A DNA stretch of 64,000 nucleotides from Chlorobiaceae bacterium (GTDB lineage Bacteria > Bacteroidota > Ignavibacteria > Ignavibacteriales > Ignavibacteriaceae): assembly GCA_013824085.1 (NCBI GenBank), contig PNNF01000004.1:1-64000 (forward strand), read 5' to 3'. The notes beneath the pieces are model-generated. The model made no database searches and was not told the origin of the DNA. It saw only the letters and a program-made list of their open reading frames with translations. Both the position numbers and the translations under genes were made by a program. This document shows positions 18,451 to 28,380 of this stretch, in pieces (positions within the stretch are counted from its first letter, which is position 1; every line of letters begins with the position of its first letter).

Positions 18451-18501
18451 AAAGAGAAAAATTGTTACTATTAAATTACACGAGATAAGCGGAAGAAAAA
18501 A

Positions 18502-19497
18502 TTATTCTGATTTCATATCGCGAGTCATCAATTCTGTTGTAGCTTTAACGGGATCTTTATCTTCAAAAAGAATTTTATAAACTTCAGTTGTAATTGGCGC
18601 TTCGATATTATGTTTTTGTGCAAGTTGCATTGAGCTTCGGCTAGTTTCAACACCTTCGGCAACAGCTTTCATCGATTTTAAAACTTCGTTCAGCTTCATA
18701 CCGCTTCCAATTTTTTCTCCCACGTAACGGTTTCTACTGTGGCGACTCATACAAGTAACAATCAAATCTCCCATTCCTGAAAGTCCCGCAAAAGTTTCTG
18801 CTCTTGCACCCATAGCAATTCCCAATCGTGATATCTCTGCAATTCCACGCGTCATAATTGCTGCTTTTGTATTGTCACCAAACTTCACACCGTCAATTAG
18901 TCCTGCACCTATTGCCATTACATTCTTGAACGCACCACCAAGTTCAACTCCAAGAATATCAGTTGAAGAATAGACTCTAAAATATGATTTGATGAATGAT
19001 GCTTGTACATATTTTGCAGTCTCCATACTTGAGGAAGCTGAGACAACAGCAGTGGGAACTCTTTGGGATACTTCTTCGGCGTGACTTGGTCCCGAGAGAA
19101 CAGCAAGTTGATCAATATCAATTTCTTTAAAAACATCTTTCATCATTTGCGACATAGTCATCAATGATTTATTTTCAATCCCTTTGGAAACATTTGCGAA
19201 GATTGAATTTTTAATATTTGAAAATTTTACTTTCTCTAAAACGCTTCTCAAATATTGAGATGGCACTGCGGTTACGATTAAATTTTTATCAAAAGTAGCT
19301 TCTTCTAAATCATGAACTACATTAATTTCTTTTGGGATTTCTACACCGGGCAGATAAGTTTTATTCTCCCGATTTTTTATTAAATCTCTTGCAAAAAATT
19401 TTTTGTATTCCCAAAGTGTAACTTTGTGTCCATTGAAGTGAAGTAGTATCGCCAGTGTTGTTCCCCAGGCTCCTGCACCTAATACAGAAGTTTTCAT
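18502..19497 (-). CDS. gpsA: Glycerol-3-phosphate dehydrogenase [NAD(P)+]
   Basis: GpsA reduces dihydroxyacetone phosphate to sn-glycerol 3-phosphate, the backbone for phospholipids. The 331-residue product has the Rossmann GAGAWGTT at 7-14, the SGPSHAEEV segment, and the catalytic-Lys motif GAFKNVMAIGAGLIDG, followed by GLSGMGDLIVT. Length is typical. It lies five bases downstream of plsY, which uses glycerol 3-phosphate as its substrate: a functional pair. Confidence 0.97.
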   Translation of the reverse strand: MKTSVLGAGAWGTTLAILLHFNGHKVTLWEYKKFFARDLIKNRENKTYLPGVEIPKEINVVHDLEEATFDKNLIVTAVPSQYLRSVLEKVKFSNIKNSIFANVSKGIENKSLMTMSQMMKDVFKEIDIDQLAVLSGPSHAEEVSQRVPTAVVSASSSMETAKYVQASFIKSYFRVYSSTDILGVELGGAFKNVMAIGAGLIDGVKFGDNTKAAIMTRGIAEISRLGIAMGARAETFAGLSGMGDLIVTCMSRHSRNRYVGEKIGSGMKLNEVLKSMKAVAEGVETSRSSMQLAQKHNIEAPITTEVYKILFEDKDPVKATTELMTRDMKSE

Positions 19498-19502
19498 ATC
19501 AT

Positions 19503-20168
19503 TTAAGTTTTAGATTTTGAAAAGCTTATCTTTTTTTCTTCACCGCTTAATATTCGTTGAATATTTTTTCGATGAGTGAAAATAACCAAAAGCGACAATA
19601 AAATTAGAAACGGAAGGAGTGTATAATAATTTGAGATCTGAGCATCAAAAACATTTTCGCGAACAACCAAAGCAAGTGGAACAGCAACTGCAGCCAAGAC
19701 TGAACCAAGTGAAATATATTTTGAGAAGGTAACAACAATAACAAAAATTCCAACAGCAATTAGAATATCAACTGTTGAGATAATCAATAAAATTCCTAAT
19801 GCAGTAGCAATTCCTTTTCCACCCTTAAAGCCCGCAAAGATAGTCCATATATGTCCAATAACTGCGGTGATTCCTGCAATAATTTGTATCAATGTAAAGT
19901 CATCGAAAGGAGTAATATTGTTGAAAGGAATGTTTCCGTGATGAAGTCGAGTAATAAGTACAACCGCAACAACGCCTTTTAATGCGTCAATTAAAACTAC
20001 GAGAAGTCCATATTTCCAACCAATCACTCGCATTACATTAGTGCCTCCCATATTTCCGCTACCGTGCTCTCTAATATCGATTCCTTTTACAGCACGACTA
20101 ACTAATAATGCAGTTGGGATTGACCCAACCAAATACGAAAGGAGAATTATAATTCCAAATAAAAACAT
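19503..20168 (-). CDS. plsY: Glycerol-3-phosphate acyltransferase PlsY
   Basis: PlsY transfers an acyl group from acyl-phosphate to glycerol 3-phosphate at the inner membrane, giving lysophosphatidate. The 221-residue protein is strongly hydrophobic with about five membrane helices. The three signatures are seen: SIPTALLVSRAVKGIDIREHGSGN-type motif 1 (GSGNMGGTNVMR), the GFKGGKGIATALG motif, and a late HRKNIQRIL motif. It sits directly upstream of gpsA, and 102 bases downstream of ispD. Confidence 0.96.
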   Translation of the reverse strand: MFLFGIIILLSYLVGSIPTALLVSRAVKGIDIREHGSGNMGGTNVMRVIGWKYGLLVVLIDALKGVVAVVLITRLHHGNIPFNNITPFDDFTLIQIIAGITAVIGHIWTIFAGFKGGKGIATALGILLIISTVDILIAVGIFVIVVTFSKYISLGSVLAAVAVPLALVVRENVFDAQISNYYTLLPFLILLSLLVIFTHRKNIQRILSGEEKKISFSKSKT

Positions 20169-20270
20169 ATCTATCTTTTATTGTTTATCTTGATTGAAAA
20201 TTAAAATATAAAATACTATTAACAAAATATTAAATGTCAGTCATTTATTTTTCTAATCACAAAAAACGAC

Positions 20271-20972
20271 TTATTTAGTTTTGACCTTTTTTTTGAATCC
20301 ACTAATTAACTTATCGAAAATTTTTAAATCTTCTTTAGTCGTAATCTTAAAATTTATTATTGAGCCTTCAACCAAATTTATTTTGAACCCGACTCTTTTC
20401 ATTAACATCGATTCATCAGTCCCAACAAATTTATCTTTTTTTGCCGATTCCATTGCATATAAAAGTTCAGCGTATCTAAAAATTTGTGGTGTCTGAACAT
20501 AGTGAATTTTTTTTCTATCAATGTAAGACTCTACTCGTTCAATACCTTCAACAAGAGTATCTCTTGCTTGAATTGCCACAAGAGAATTTCCTTTTTGTTT
20601 TGCAACGTTTATAGCTTTGCTCAGTATTGATTGTGACAAAAGTGGTCTTGCTGCATCATGAACAATTACTAAATCTTTTTTGTTCAAAGAAAGAGAAGAG
20701 AGTGCATTAAAAACAGAATCTTGTCTCTCTTTTCCTCCTTCGACAATTTTAGTAATCTTTGTGAGATTAAATTTTTTTTTGAGTTTTGTAATTGTCTCAA
20801 AATATTTGGGATTTACTGCAACAACTATGGCGTCAATCAATTTAGATTTTTGAAAAACATCAAGAGTGTAACCAATCAATTCTTTTCCATCAAATTTTAC
20901 AAACTGTTTTGGAATCAAATTTCCAATTCTTTTACTTGAGCCACCCGCAGGAATAATTGCAACAACTTTCAT
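20271..20972 (-). CDS. ispD: 2-C-methyl-D-erythritol 4-phosphate cytidylyltransferase
   Basis: IspD couples CTP with MEP in the non-mevalonate isoprenoid pathway. The 233-residue product shows the N-terminal IIPAGGSSKRIG pyrophosphorylase motif, VVEGGKERQDSVFNAL, VIVHDAARPLLS and FVGTDESMLMKR. This implies that the organism makes isoprenoids by the MEP route, although IspF is not in the window. Start ATG at 20972, ten bases after the queA stop. Confidence 0.95.
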   Translation of the reverse strand: MKVVAIIPAGGSSKRIGNLIPKQFVKFDGKELIGYTLDVFQKSKLIDAIVVAVNPKYFETITKLKKKFNLTKITKIVEGGKERQDSVFNALSSLSLNKKDLVIVHDAARPLLSQSILSKAINVAKQKGNSLVAIQARDTLVEGIERVESYIDRKKIHYVQTPQIFRYAELLYAMESAKKDKFVGTDESMLMKRVGFKINLVEGSIINFKITTKEDLKIFDKLISGFKKKVKTK

Positions 20973-20982
20973 AAATAAGCTT

Positions 20983-22017
20983 CTACAAAATTAACATCGC
21001 ATCGCCATAGCTCAAGAATCTAAACTCTTCTTTAACGGCTTTTCTATATGCTTTCATCATAAATTCAGTATCGCCAGCAAATGCACTTACGAGCATAAGC
21101 AAAGTTGATTCTGATAAGTGGAAGTTGGTAATCAAATGATCTGCAATTTTGAAATCATACGGAGGATAAATAAATTTATCTGTCCAACCAATTTGTGGTC
21201 TGCATAATCCTTCAGCAGTAACGCTTGACTCGAGTGCACGAATAGTGGATGTTCCAACGACATAAACTTTATGTCCACCTTTAATTGCTTTATTAATTTT
21301 TTCTGATGCTTCTTTTGGAATTTCAAAAAACTCAGAGTGCATTCTATGTTTTGTCAAATCTTCAACTTCTACAGCCGCAAAAGTTCCTAATCCGATGTGA
21401 AGAATAATCGGAACAAAATCTATGCCTTTCTTTTTAATCTTCTCAATTAACTTGGGAGTAAAATGCAAGCCCGCAGTTGGTGCAGCAACAGAGCCATCTC
21501 TCTTCGCAAAAACTGTTTGATAGTCATCGCGATCTGATTCTACTGTATCTCGTTTTATGTAATATGGAAGTGGAGTTAATCCAATTTTTTCAATCGCTGC
21601 TAATACCTCAGGACGATTAAATCTTACAGTTCTACCGCGTGAGGTAGTGTTATCAATTATTTCGCACCATAACTCGTCATTAAAATAAATCTTATTTCCT
21701 ATTCTTACTTTTCGTGCTGGATCAACAATAACATCCCAAATACATTCTTGTTTATTTAATTCCCTTAGAAGAAAAACTTCAATCTTTGCATTAGTTTTTT
21801 CTTTTTTTCCATAGAGTCTTGCTTGAATTACTTTTGTTTCATTCACTACTACAACATCGCCTTCTTTGAGATAAGAAGTAATGTCAGTAAATATTTTTGC
21901 CTCAACGGAATGAGTTTCGCGATTAAGCACAAGCAATTTTGATTTGTCACGTGGACTAACTGGAAATTTTGCGATCTGATGCTTTGGTAAATTATAGCTG
22001 AAATCAGTTAACTTCAT
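20983..22017 (-). CDS. queA: S-adenosylmethionine:tRNA ribosyltransferase-isomerase (queuosine synthesis)
   Basis: QueA transfers the ribosyl group of SAM to preQ1 in tRNA and forms epoxyqueuosine. The 344-residue product begins with LTDFSYNLPKHQIAKFPVSPRDKSKLLV-type sequence, and contains VAAPTAGLHFT, HIGLGTFAAVEVEDLTKH, GTSTIRALES and TNFHLSESTLLMLVSAF, all characteristic. A likely Shine-Dalgarno AGAAGG is 7-8 bases upstream of the ATG. It is followed directly by ispD. Confidence 0.97.
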   Translation of the reverse strand: MKLTDFSYNLPKHQIAKFPVSPRDKSKLLVLNRETHSVEAKIFTDITSYLKEGDVVVVNETKVIQARLYGKKEKTNAKIEVFLLRELNKQECIWDVIVDPARKVRIGNKIYFNDELWCEIIDNTTSRGRTVRFNRPEVLAAIEKIGLTPLPYYIKRDTVESDRDDYQTVFAKRDGSVAAPTAGLHFTPKLIEKIKKKGIDFVPIILHIGLGTFAAVEVEDLTKHRMHSEFFEIPKEASEKINKAIKGGHKVYVVGTSTIRALESSVTAEGLCRPQIGWTDKFIYPPYDFKIADHLITNFHLSESTLLMLVSAFAGDTEFMMKAYRKAVKEEFRFLSYGDAMLIL

Positions 22018-22060
22018 ATTCTAACCTTCTTTAATTATTAATATCATTTGTTTCAAAATT

Positions 22061-22102
22061 GAGGAAGAAGATGCAGCTTTTTTTTACTGCAAAATCTTCC
22101 TC
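22061..22102 (-). terminator. Hairpin terminator downstream of ppdK
   Basis: An imperfect 16-bp inverted repeat (GAGGAAGAAGATGCAG against CTGCAAAATCTTCCTC, 13 pairs with a three-base mismatch bubble) lies ten bases after the ppdK stop. On the minus strand it is followed by a short AATTTTG T-tract. It probably separates ppdK from queA, perhaps incompletely. Confidence 0.6.
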
Positions 22103-22111
22103 ATAAAACAA

Positions 22112-24856
22112 CTACTTCTTCTTAGATTTTTTTTCGGATACAACAACCCTAGCAGCAGCAAGTCTTGCAATTGGAACTCTGAATGGAGAACAACTTACAT
22201 AATCCATTCCAACTTTATGACAGAACTCAACTGAAGCAGGATCGCCACCGTGCTCACCACAAATTCCAACTTTCAATGATGGGTTAGTTTTTCTTCCTTT
22301 TTCAACTGCAATCTTAATCAATTCTCCAACACCTCTTTGGTCAAGTGTTTCGAAGGGATCTGCAGGCAACAATTCTTTTTCTACATAAAGCGGTAAAAAC
22401 TTTCCAGCATCATCTCTTGATAATCCAAAAGCTGTCTGGGTTAAATCGTTTGTACCGAATGAGAAAAATTCTGCACGAGTTGCAATATCATCAGCTGTTA
22501 TTGCAGCGCGAGGAAGTTCAATCATTGTTCCAACGAGATAAGGGAATTTTGTTTTGTGCTCAGCCATTACTTCTTTTGCAACTCTACGCACTATCTCTTC
22601 TTGCAAAATAAATTCTGAAACATCAGCAATAAGAGGAATCATGATTTCAGGTTTTACTTTGTATCCTTCTTTGATAGCTTCTACTGCAGCTTCAAATATT
22701 GCTCTTGCTTGCATCTCAGTTATTTCTGGGAATAGAATTCCTAAACGACAACCTCTGAATCCAAGCATCGGATTAAATTCATGCAATGATGCAATTTTTT
22801 CTTCTATTTTTTTTGCTGATACTTTTAAAGCATCTGCAACTTCTTGAATTTCTTTTTTTGCGTGTGGCAAAAATTCATGAAGCGGTGGATCTAAAGTTCT
22901 GATGGTTACAGGATAACCTTTCATCGCTTTAAATATTCCTTTGAAATCTTCTCTCTGTAGTGGTAATAATTCTGCGAGTGCAGCTTTTCTTTCTTCAACA
23001 GTATCAGAAAGAATCATTTTTCTCATCGATCTAATTTTGTCTTCACCAAAAAACATATGTTCAGTTCTACATAGACCAATACCTTGCGCACCGAATGCAA
23101 TTGCATTTTCTGCTTGGTCAGGTTGATCAGCATTTGTTCTTAATCCAAGTTTTCTAAATTTGTCAGCCCAATTCATTAAGCTGTCATACGTTTGATAAAC
23201 ATCTGAATCTTTTGGGTCGAGTGTTTTTTCGATTAGCACTTGAATTACTTCAGAAGGTTTTGTATTGATTGAGCCAGCTATAACTTCACCGGTTGATCCA
23301 TCAATTGAAAGATAATCTCCTTCTTTTAATTTGATATCTTTTCCTTCAACAGAAACAGTTCCTTTTGCATAATCAATTACTAATTTTCCACAACCTGCAA
23401 CACAAACTTTTCCCATCTGACGAGCAACGAGAGCTGCGTGTGAAGTCATTCCGCCTCTTGCAGTTAGAATTCCTTCTGACGCATTCATTCCTTTAATATC
23501 TTCAGGAGAAGTTTCTACTCTAACAAGAATAACTTTGTCTCCTTTAGCTGCCATTTTTTCAGCATCAATTGCGGAGAGAGCAATTCTTCCAGATGCAGCA
23601 CCAGGACCAGCATTCAAGCCTTTAGCCATCAGTCTGCCTTCAGCAATTGCTTTGTTTTTTTCTTTTGCATCAAAGACAGGGCGTAATAATTGATTTAATT
23701 GATTTGGATCAATTCTTAAGATTGCAGTTTCTTTATCAATTAATTTTTCTTTTACCATATCAACAGCCATTTTTATAGCTGCAAATCCAGTTCTCTTTCC
23801 AACTCTACATTGAAGCATCCACAACTTGCCTTGTTGAATTGTGAATTCAATATCCAACATATCTTTATAATGCTTCTCAAGAGTTTTTCTAAACTTATCT
23901 AATTGTTTGTAGATAACAGGACTTTGTTTTTCTAATTCTGAAATTGGTAGTGGTGTTCTTGTTCCTGCAACAACATCTTCACCTTGTGCATTGAAAAGAT
24001 ATTCACCATAAAAAATATTTTCGCCATTAGCAGGATCACGTGTGAACGCAACGCCTGTTCCTGAATCTTCGCCCATATTTCCAAAGACCATTGATTGAAC
24101 GTTTACAGCAGTTCCCCAGCTTGCAGGAATGTTGTTCAATTTTCTATAAACAATTGCTCTTTCGTTCATCCAACTTCCAAAGACTGAGCCAACTGAACCC
24201 CACAATTGTTCTTCAGGACTTTCAGGAAAATCGTGTCCAGTTTTTTCTTTAATTGCAACTTTAAATTCTGCAACTAAATCTTTTAAGTCATCAGCAGTTA
24301 AATCTGTATCGAGAGTAATTCCTTTTTCTTCTTTTTTTCTATCCATAATTACTTCGAAAGGATCGTGCTCGTGTTTGTCTTTTGGTTTTAATCCAAGCAC
24401 AACATCCCCATACATTTGCACAAATCTTCTGTAAGAGTCATAGACGAAACGAGGATTATTTGTTTTCTTAATTAAACCCGCAACAGTAACATCGTTAAGA
24501 CCAAGATTAAGAATGGTGTCCATCATTCCCGGCATAGAAGCACGAGCGCCGCTTCTAACAGAGAGTAGAAGTGGATTTACGGAATCGCCAAACTTAGCTC
24601 CCATTACTTTTTCAATATTAGCAATAGCTTTTTTAACTTGTTCTTTAAGCACTTTGGGATATTTTTTCCCATTGTTATAATAGTAAGTACAAACTTCGGT
24701 TGTTATTGTGAATCCTGCGGGAACTGGTAAACCGATATTCACCATTTCTGCAAGATTAGCACCTTTGCCACCGAGGAGTGATTTCATTTCTGCTTTTCCT
24801 TCGGATTTTTGACCACCAAAGAAGTAAACATACTTTTTGTTTTTTGCATCAGCCAT
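22112..24856 (-). CDS. ppdK: Pyruvate, phosphate dikinase
   Basis: PPDK interconverts pyruvate, ATP and Pi with PEP, AMP and PPi. The 914-residue product has the typical length and all domains: the ATP-grasp N-terminal part starting [10 protein letters not shown], the central swivelling phosphohistidine domain with [16 protein letters not shown] (the phosphoaccepting His), and the PEP-binding TIM barrel ([12 protein letters not shown], ending with [18 protein letters not shown]). A strong GGAGG lies upstream of the ATG. PPDK rather than a PEP synthase suggests PPi-dependent glycolysis or gluconeogenesis. It lies 55 bases downstream of lpxK. Confidence 0.97.
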   Translation of the reverse strand: MADAKNKKYVYFFGGQKSEGKAEMKSLLGGKGANLAEMVNIGLPVPAGFTITTEVCTYYYNNGKKYPKVLKEQVKKAIANIEKVMGAKFGDSVNPLLLSVRSGARASMPGMMDTILNLGLNDVTVAGLIKKTNNPRFVYDSYRRFVQMYGDVVLGLKPKDKHEHDPFEVIMDRKKEEKGITLDTDLTADDLKDLVAEFKVAIKEKTGHDFPESPEEQLWGSVGSVFGSWMNERAIVYRKLNNIPASWGTAVNVQSMVFGNMGEDSGTGVAFTRDPANGENIFYGEYLFNAQGEDVVAGTRTPLPISELEKQSPVIYKQLDKFRKTLEKHYKDMLDIEFTIQQGKLWMLQCRVGKRTGFAAIKMAVDMVKEKLIDKETAILRIDPNQLNQLLRPVFDAKEKNKAIAEGRLMAKGLNAGPGAASGRIALSAIDAEKMAAKGDKVILVRVETSPEDIKGMNASEGILTARGGMTSHAALVARQMGKVCVAGCGKLVIDYAKGTVSVEGKDIKLKEGDYLSIDGSTGEVIAGSINTKPSEVIQVLIEKTLDPKDSDVYQTYDSLMNWADKFRKLGLRTNADQPDQAENAIAFGAQGIGLCRTEHMFFGEDKIRSMRKMILSDTVEERKAALAELLPLQREDFKGIFKAMKGYPVTIRTLDPPLHEFLPHAKKEIQEVADALKVSAKKIEEKIASLHEFNPMLGFRGCRLGILFPEITEMQARAIFEAAVEAIKEGYKVKPEIMIPLIADVSEFILQEEIVRRVAKEVMAEHKTKFPYLVGTMIELPRAAITADDIATRAEFFSFGTNDLTQTAFGLSRDDAGKFLPLYVEKELLPADPFETLDQRGVGELIKIAVEKGRKTNPSLKVGICGEHGGDPASVEFCHKVGMDYVSCSPFRVPIARLAAARVVVSEKKSKKK

Positions 24857-24911
24857 TTAAATTAACCTCCATAGATTTATTCTTAAAGTTATTGAACCAA
24901 AACTTTCTCAT

Positions 24912-25973
24912 TTATTTCTTGTTCTCCGGTTCATTTAGTTTATTAATGATGAAGTCATTAAACTCTTTTTGTTCATCGAACATTAATTCGATTTTTAAGT
25001 AGTAAATATCAATATCATCCAACTCTCTTGAATATTTCAAAAATTTAACAGCGTCTTTATGCGTTGTTATTACTGATTGCGAGTTAGTTGAATAAAATTG
25101 TTTACGAATATTTTCAATATCTTCTAAGTTGTAAAATTTATGATCCCAAAAGATCAGTTTGTTTGTCGTCTCAATATTTAAGTTTTCCAAAGCTGTCATA
25201 AATGAATGTGGATTTGCAATTCCACTTGTAACCAAACTTTTTTGTCCAATAAATTCTTCGGGTGAATAGAAAGTATTTTTTTTCACGTCGATAAATCCAA
25301 GCGCTTTGTAATAAGCATTGAATATTTTTTTTCCATCAAAATATTTTTTTAATTTTTCTGGAATTTCTTTTCGTTCATAAAATTTTCTATTCAGTATTAT
25401 TGCGTCAGCTCTTTTAGTTTCAGAAAATGGTTCTCTTAGATTTCCAGTTGGAAGAAGTTTTCTTCTTAAATTATTTTGCGAAATTAAAAATCGTTGGTCA
25501 AAAATTAACAAGTCGATATTTCTCGCAATCCATCTATGTTGATAAGCATCATCCAAAACAATTGAGTCGATATTTGTTTGCTGAATTAATCTTTGTGCAC
25601 CTTCAACTCTATCTTCGCAAACTGCAGCGGGCACATTAATTTCCGATAACGTTTGAATAATCTCATCGCCACATTCTTCAACGCCAGCATTTATTGTAAA
25701 ACCATCTGAGACGAAGAAATATCCTGTTGTGCTTCTACCATATCCTCTACTTAAAACGGCAACTTTCATTTCAAATGATCGCAAAAGTTTTATCAAATAA
25801 ATTGTTGTCGGAGTTTTACCCGAGCCACCAACAGTTAAATTTCCTATCGAAATAACTTTTGCATTTACTTTTCTTGATGAAAATATTTTTACATCAAAAA
25901 GAAAATTTCTGATTTTTATCGCCAACCAGTAAATCGGAATTAATGGATAAAATAAAACTCTTAAATAATCCAT
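24912..25973 (-). CDS. lpxK: Tetraacyldisaccharide 4'-kinase
   Basis: LpxK phosphorylates the 4' position of the lipid A disaccharide at the inner membrane. The 353-residue product has an N-terminal membrane anchor (VLFYPLIPIYWLAIKIRN), Walker A VGGSGKTP (48-55) and the family hallmark LDDAYQHRWIARNIDLLIFD. It is the last gene of the envelope operon, overlapping the acyltransferase start by one base. With lpxB it shows that the organism makes lipid A. Confidence 0.96.
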   Translation of the reverse strand: MDYLRVLFYPLIPIYWLAIKIRNFLFDVKIFSSRKVNAKVISIGNLTVGGSGKTPTTIYLIKLLRSFEMKVAVLSRGYGRSTTGYFFVSDGFTINAGVEECGDEIIQTLSEINVPAAVCEDRVEGAQRLIQQTNIDSIVLDDAYQHRWIARNIDLLIFDQRFLISQNNLRRKLLPTGNLREPFSETKRADAIILNRKFYERKEIPEKLKKYFDGKKIFNAYYKALGFIDVKKNTFYSPEEFIGQKSLVTSGIANPHSFMTALENLNIETTNKLIFWDHKFYNLEDIENIRKQFYSTNSQSVITTHKDAVKFLKYSRELDDIDIYYLKIELMFDEQKEFNDFIINKLNEPENKK

Positions 25974-26647
25974 TACGCTCTTTCCGATAAAGCAAATCTT
26001 GAAGCTTCATTTTGTACGCGATTTAATTCGACTTCACAATTTTCAATCATCTTAGATGTTTCTTCATAAGTTAAATTTTCATTCACATAAATCGGATCAG
26101 AAAATACTAAACGCACTTTCGAGAAAAATTTAGGGATTTCAAAACTATCCCAACTTTTATGCAACACTCGTTTTTTTTCATAAGCAACTCCAACTAAGAA
26201 GAGTGGGAGATTGCTTTTCTTTGCGGTAACAACTGCTCCCGCTTTTAATTTATATTTTGGTCCTCGCGGTCCATCAGGAGTTAAAGCAACAGAGCCTTGA
26301 TTTTTCGCATAGTCAACTAAAATGCCAAGTGCCACGTCGCCATCTTTTGAGCTTGAACCACGAATGACTTTGTAATTCCAATGCCGCAAATTTTTTGCTA
26401 ACAAATCGCCATCTTTGCTTTGACTTGTAAGTCCCAAAAAATTTTTATCTCTAAGAAAATACCAGACATAAAACATTGTTCCGTGCCAAAAGCCAACAAC
26501 ACATTTTCCATCTTTCACTACAGCCTCGAACTTATCGTTGTTAATTAATTCGAGTCGCAATGACTTACAAAGTAGATTTGATAAAAAAACGATAGATACA
26601 TTTCCGACGAATCTTAGCAAAGACCGCCGAATTTCTTTAGTGTTCAT
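25973..26647 (-). CDS. DUF374 lysophospholipid acyltransferase, LpxJ-like
   Basis: A 224-residue membrane-associated acyltransferase. The HX-type motif appears as FWHGTMFYVWYF and the family signature as ALTPDGPRGPKYKLKAGAV. DUF374 includes LpxJ of Helicobacter and Campylobacter, a late lipid A acyltransferase that replaces LpxL and does not need Kdo. The position between lpxB and lpxK (11-base and 1-base overlaps) supports a lipid A role; the acyl donor and target are inference. A general lysophospholipid acyltransferase is the alternative. Confidence 0.88.
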   Translation of the reverse strand: MNTKEIRRSLLRFVGNVSIVFLSNLLCKSLRLELINNDKFEAVVKDGKCVVGFWHGTMFYVWYFLRDKNFLGLTSQSKDGDLLAKNLRHWNYKVIRGSSSKDGDVALGILVDYAKNQGSVALTPDGPRGPKYKLKAGAVVTAKKSNLPLFLVGVAYEKKRVLHKSWDSFEIPKFFSKVRLVFSDPIYVNENLTYEETSKMIENCEVELNRVQNEASRFALSERA

Positions 26648-27773
26648 TTATCTCATCACAAATAATTTTTGCTGCGTTTGAAGATGCATTTTTTGAACCA
26701 AGAATATTTTTTATTCTGCTTAGTTTTTCTTTTATTGAATTAAGTTTAGAGCCATCGCTCAATATTTCTGTTAATTTATTTTCAATCTCTTTTTGGTTTA
26801 CATCGTTCTGAATTAATTCTGGAACAACCGTTTCGCCCGCAATAATATTGGGCATTCCGATGTTTTTAAGATTTATTAATTGTTTACCGATTGTGTACGT
26901 CAACCAACTTGTTCTGTAAACAATTACCATTGGAAGTTCCAGCAATGCTGCTTCAATTGTCGATGTTCCCGATTTAACAATTCCAACTTTTGAGTGTTTC
27001 ATCAAGTCGTAAGTAAATCCTTTTATCACTTTATAATTTTTTTCTTCAGATAAATCTTGAATCTCTTTTTCATTAATATTTGATGCACAAGCAACTACAA
27101 CTTGAAGATTAAAATTTTTCGCAACAGAGATTGCAGCTTTAATTGTTTCAGGAAATATTTTAACAATTTCTTGTTTTCTACTTCCCGCCAATAACAACAA
27201 AATCTCTTTTGCATTATCGAGCGAAAATTTTTTATAAAGATCTTCTTTGCTCAGAAAATTATAATGATTCATTCTTTCAATCAATGGATTGCCAACGAAC
27301 TCTGCATCAACTCCATGTTCTTTGTATATCTTTTCTTCAAACGGAAAAACGACAATCATTTTTTTTACGAGCTTTTTTATCTTCTCAATTCTTCCGCTAC
27401 CCCAAGCCCAAATTTGTGGAGAAATATAATAGATGATATTCACTCCATTTGCCTGTAACTTTTTTGCGAAGTTCAAATTGAATCCGGGATAATCAATCAA
27501 CACAGCCGTTTTAATTTTTTTTTCTTCAACAATTTTTAATAAATCTTTTTGTACTTTTTTAATGAACGGAATATGTTTAACAACTTCAACGAATCCGAGA
27601 AACGACATTTTGTTTATGTGATAAATCAAATCCATTCCATTGCTTTTCATTCTATCGCCACCGATTCCACAAAAATTTATTTGTGGAGATATTTTTTTTA
27701 TCTCTGCAATCAATGATGAGCCGTGCAAATCACCAGAATCCTCACCAGCAATAATTAACACTTCTTTCTTCAT
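26637..27773 (-). CDS. lpxB: Lipid-A-disaccharide synthase
   Basis: LpxB (GT19) condenses UDP-2,3-diacyl-GlcN with lipid X to form the lipid A disaccharide. The 378-residue product shows the N-terminal IIAGEDSGDLHGSSL, FCGIGGDRM, the IYYISPQIWAWGSGR motif and the donor-site KSGTSTIEAALLELPMVIVYR. Length is normal. It overlaps the downstream acyltransferase and is three bases from the methyltransferase gene upstream. Confidence 0.97.
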   Translation of the reverse strand: MKKEVLIIAGEDSGDLHGSSLIAEIKKISPQINFCGIGGDRMKSNGMDLIYHINKMSFLGFVEVVKHIPFIKKVQKDLLKIVEEKKIKTAVLIDYPGFNLNFAKKLQANGVNIIYYISPQIWAWGSGRIEKIKKLVKKMIVVFPFEEKIYKEHGVDAEFVGNPLIERMNHYNFLSKEDLYKKFSLDNAKEILLLLAGSRKQEIVKIFPETIKAAISVAKNFNLQVVVACASNINEKEIQDLSEEKNYKVIKGFTYDLMKHSKVGIVKSGTSTIEAALLELPMVIVYRTSWLTYTIGKQLINLKNIGMPNIIAGETVVPELIQNDVNQKEIENKLTEILSDGSKLNSIKEKLSRIKNILGSKNASSNAAKIICDEINEH

Positions 27774-27776
27774 CAG

Positions 27777-28367
27777 TTACGTCAACCTTCGGAAGAACCA
27801 GAGCAAAAATAATGTTAACGTAATTATTGAGAATGCTTGCAGTGTTCTTCTCTCTGACTTAAATCCCGCCTTTAGATTAAAAGGTGGTTGAGCTACTTTT
27901 TCATTTCTGTAGCGAGTTAAGCGAGGAAAAAATCTCGGAACATTTTTTACATACTCTTCATAATCTTTTCCATAAGTTGATCGCAAATAATTTTCTTCTT
28001 CTTTAACTATGAAGTGATATTGAAGCGAGAAAAAAATTAGTCCTGTAAATTGTAAATAAGGAAAGAGCGCATTAGACATAATTCCAAAACCGAAATACAT
28101 CAAAATATTTCCGAAATAAAGTGGGTTTCGCAAATGACCAAAAGGTCCGCTAATAATTAAATAAGTTCCACCGACAGTTCCCGTAGTTCTTGTTTCGCTT
28201 CCTGCCCAACTAACGCCCATCAATCTTATGTATTCACCGACAAGCGCAATAAATAAGCCTACAGCCATTGACCAAATATTTGAGTTGTGATAAAACAACA
28301 TTACTAGCACAAATGGAATTGGCATGTAACTTCTATACTTAAATAATTTTGCTGAAAATGAATTCAT
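27777..28367 (-). CDS. Isoprenylcysteine carboxyl methyltransferase-like membrane protein
   Basis: A 196-residue protein with about four hydrophobic segments and the ICMT/PEMT family signature near its C-terminal half: GPFGHLRNPLYFGNILMYFG then EENYLRSTYGKDYEEYVKNVPRFFP. Eukaryotic members methylate prenylated cysteines or phospholipid head groups; bacterial members have mostly unknown substrates. Its place inside a lipid A operon suggests methylation of a lipid or an envelope component, but this is inference only. Confidence 0.82.
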   Translation of the reverse strand: MNSFSAKLFKYRSYMPIPFVLVMLFYHNSNIWSMAVGLFIALVGEYIRLMGVSWAGSETRTTGTVGGTYLIISGPFGHLRNPLYFGNILMYFGFGIMSNALFPYLQFTGLIFFSLQYHFIVKEEENYLRSTYGKDYEEYVKNVPRFFPRLTRYRNEKVAQPPFNLKAGFKSERRTLQAFSIITLTLFLLWFFRRLT

Positions 28368-28380
28368 TCTTGACCTTTTT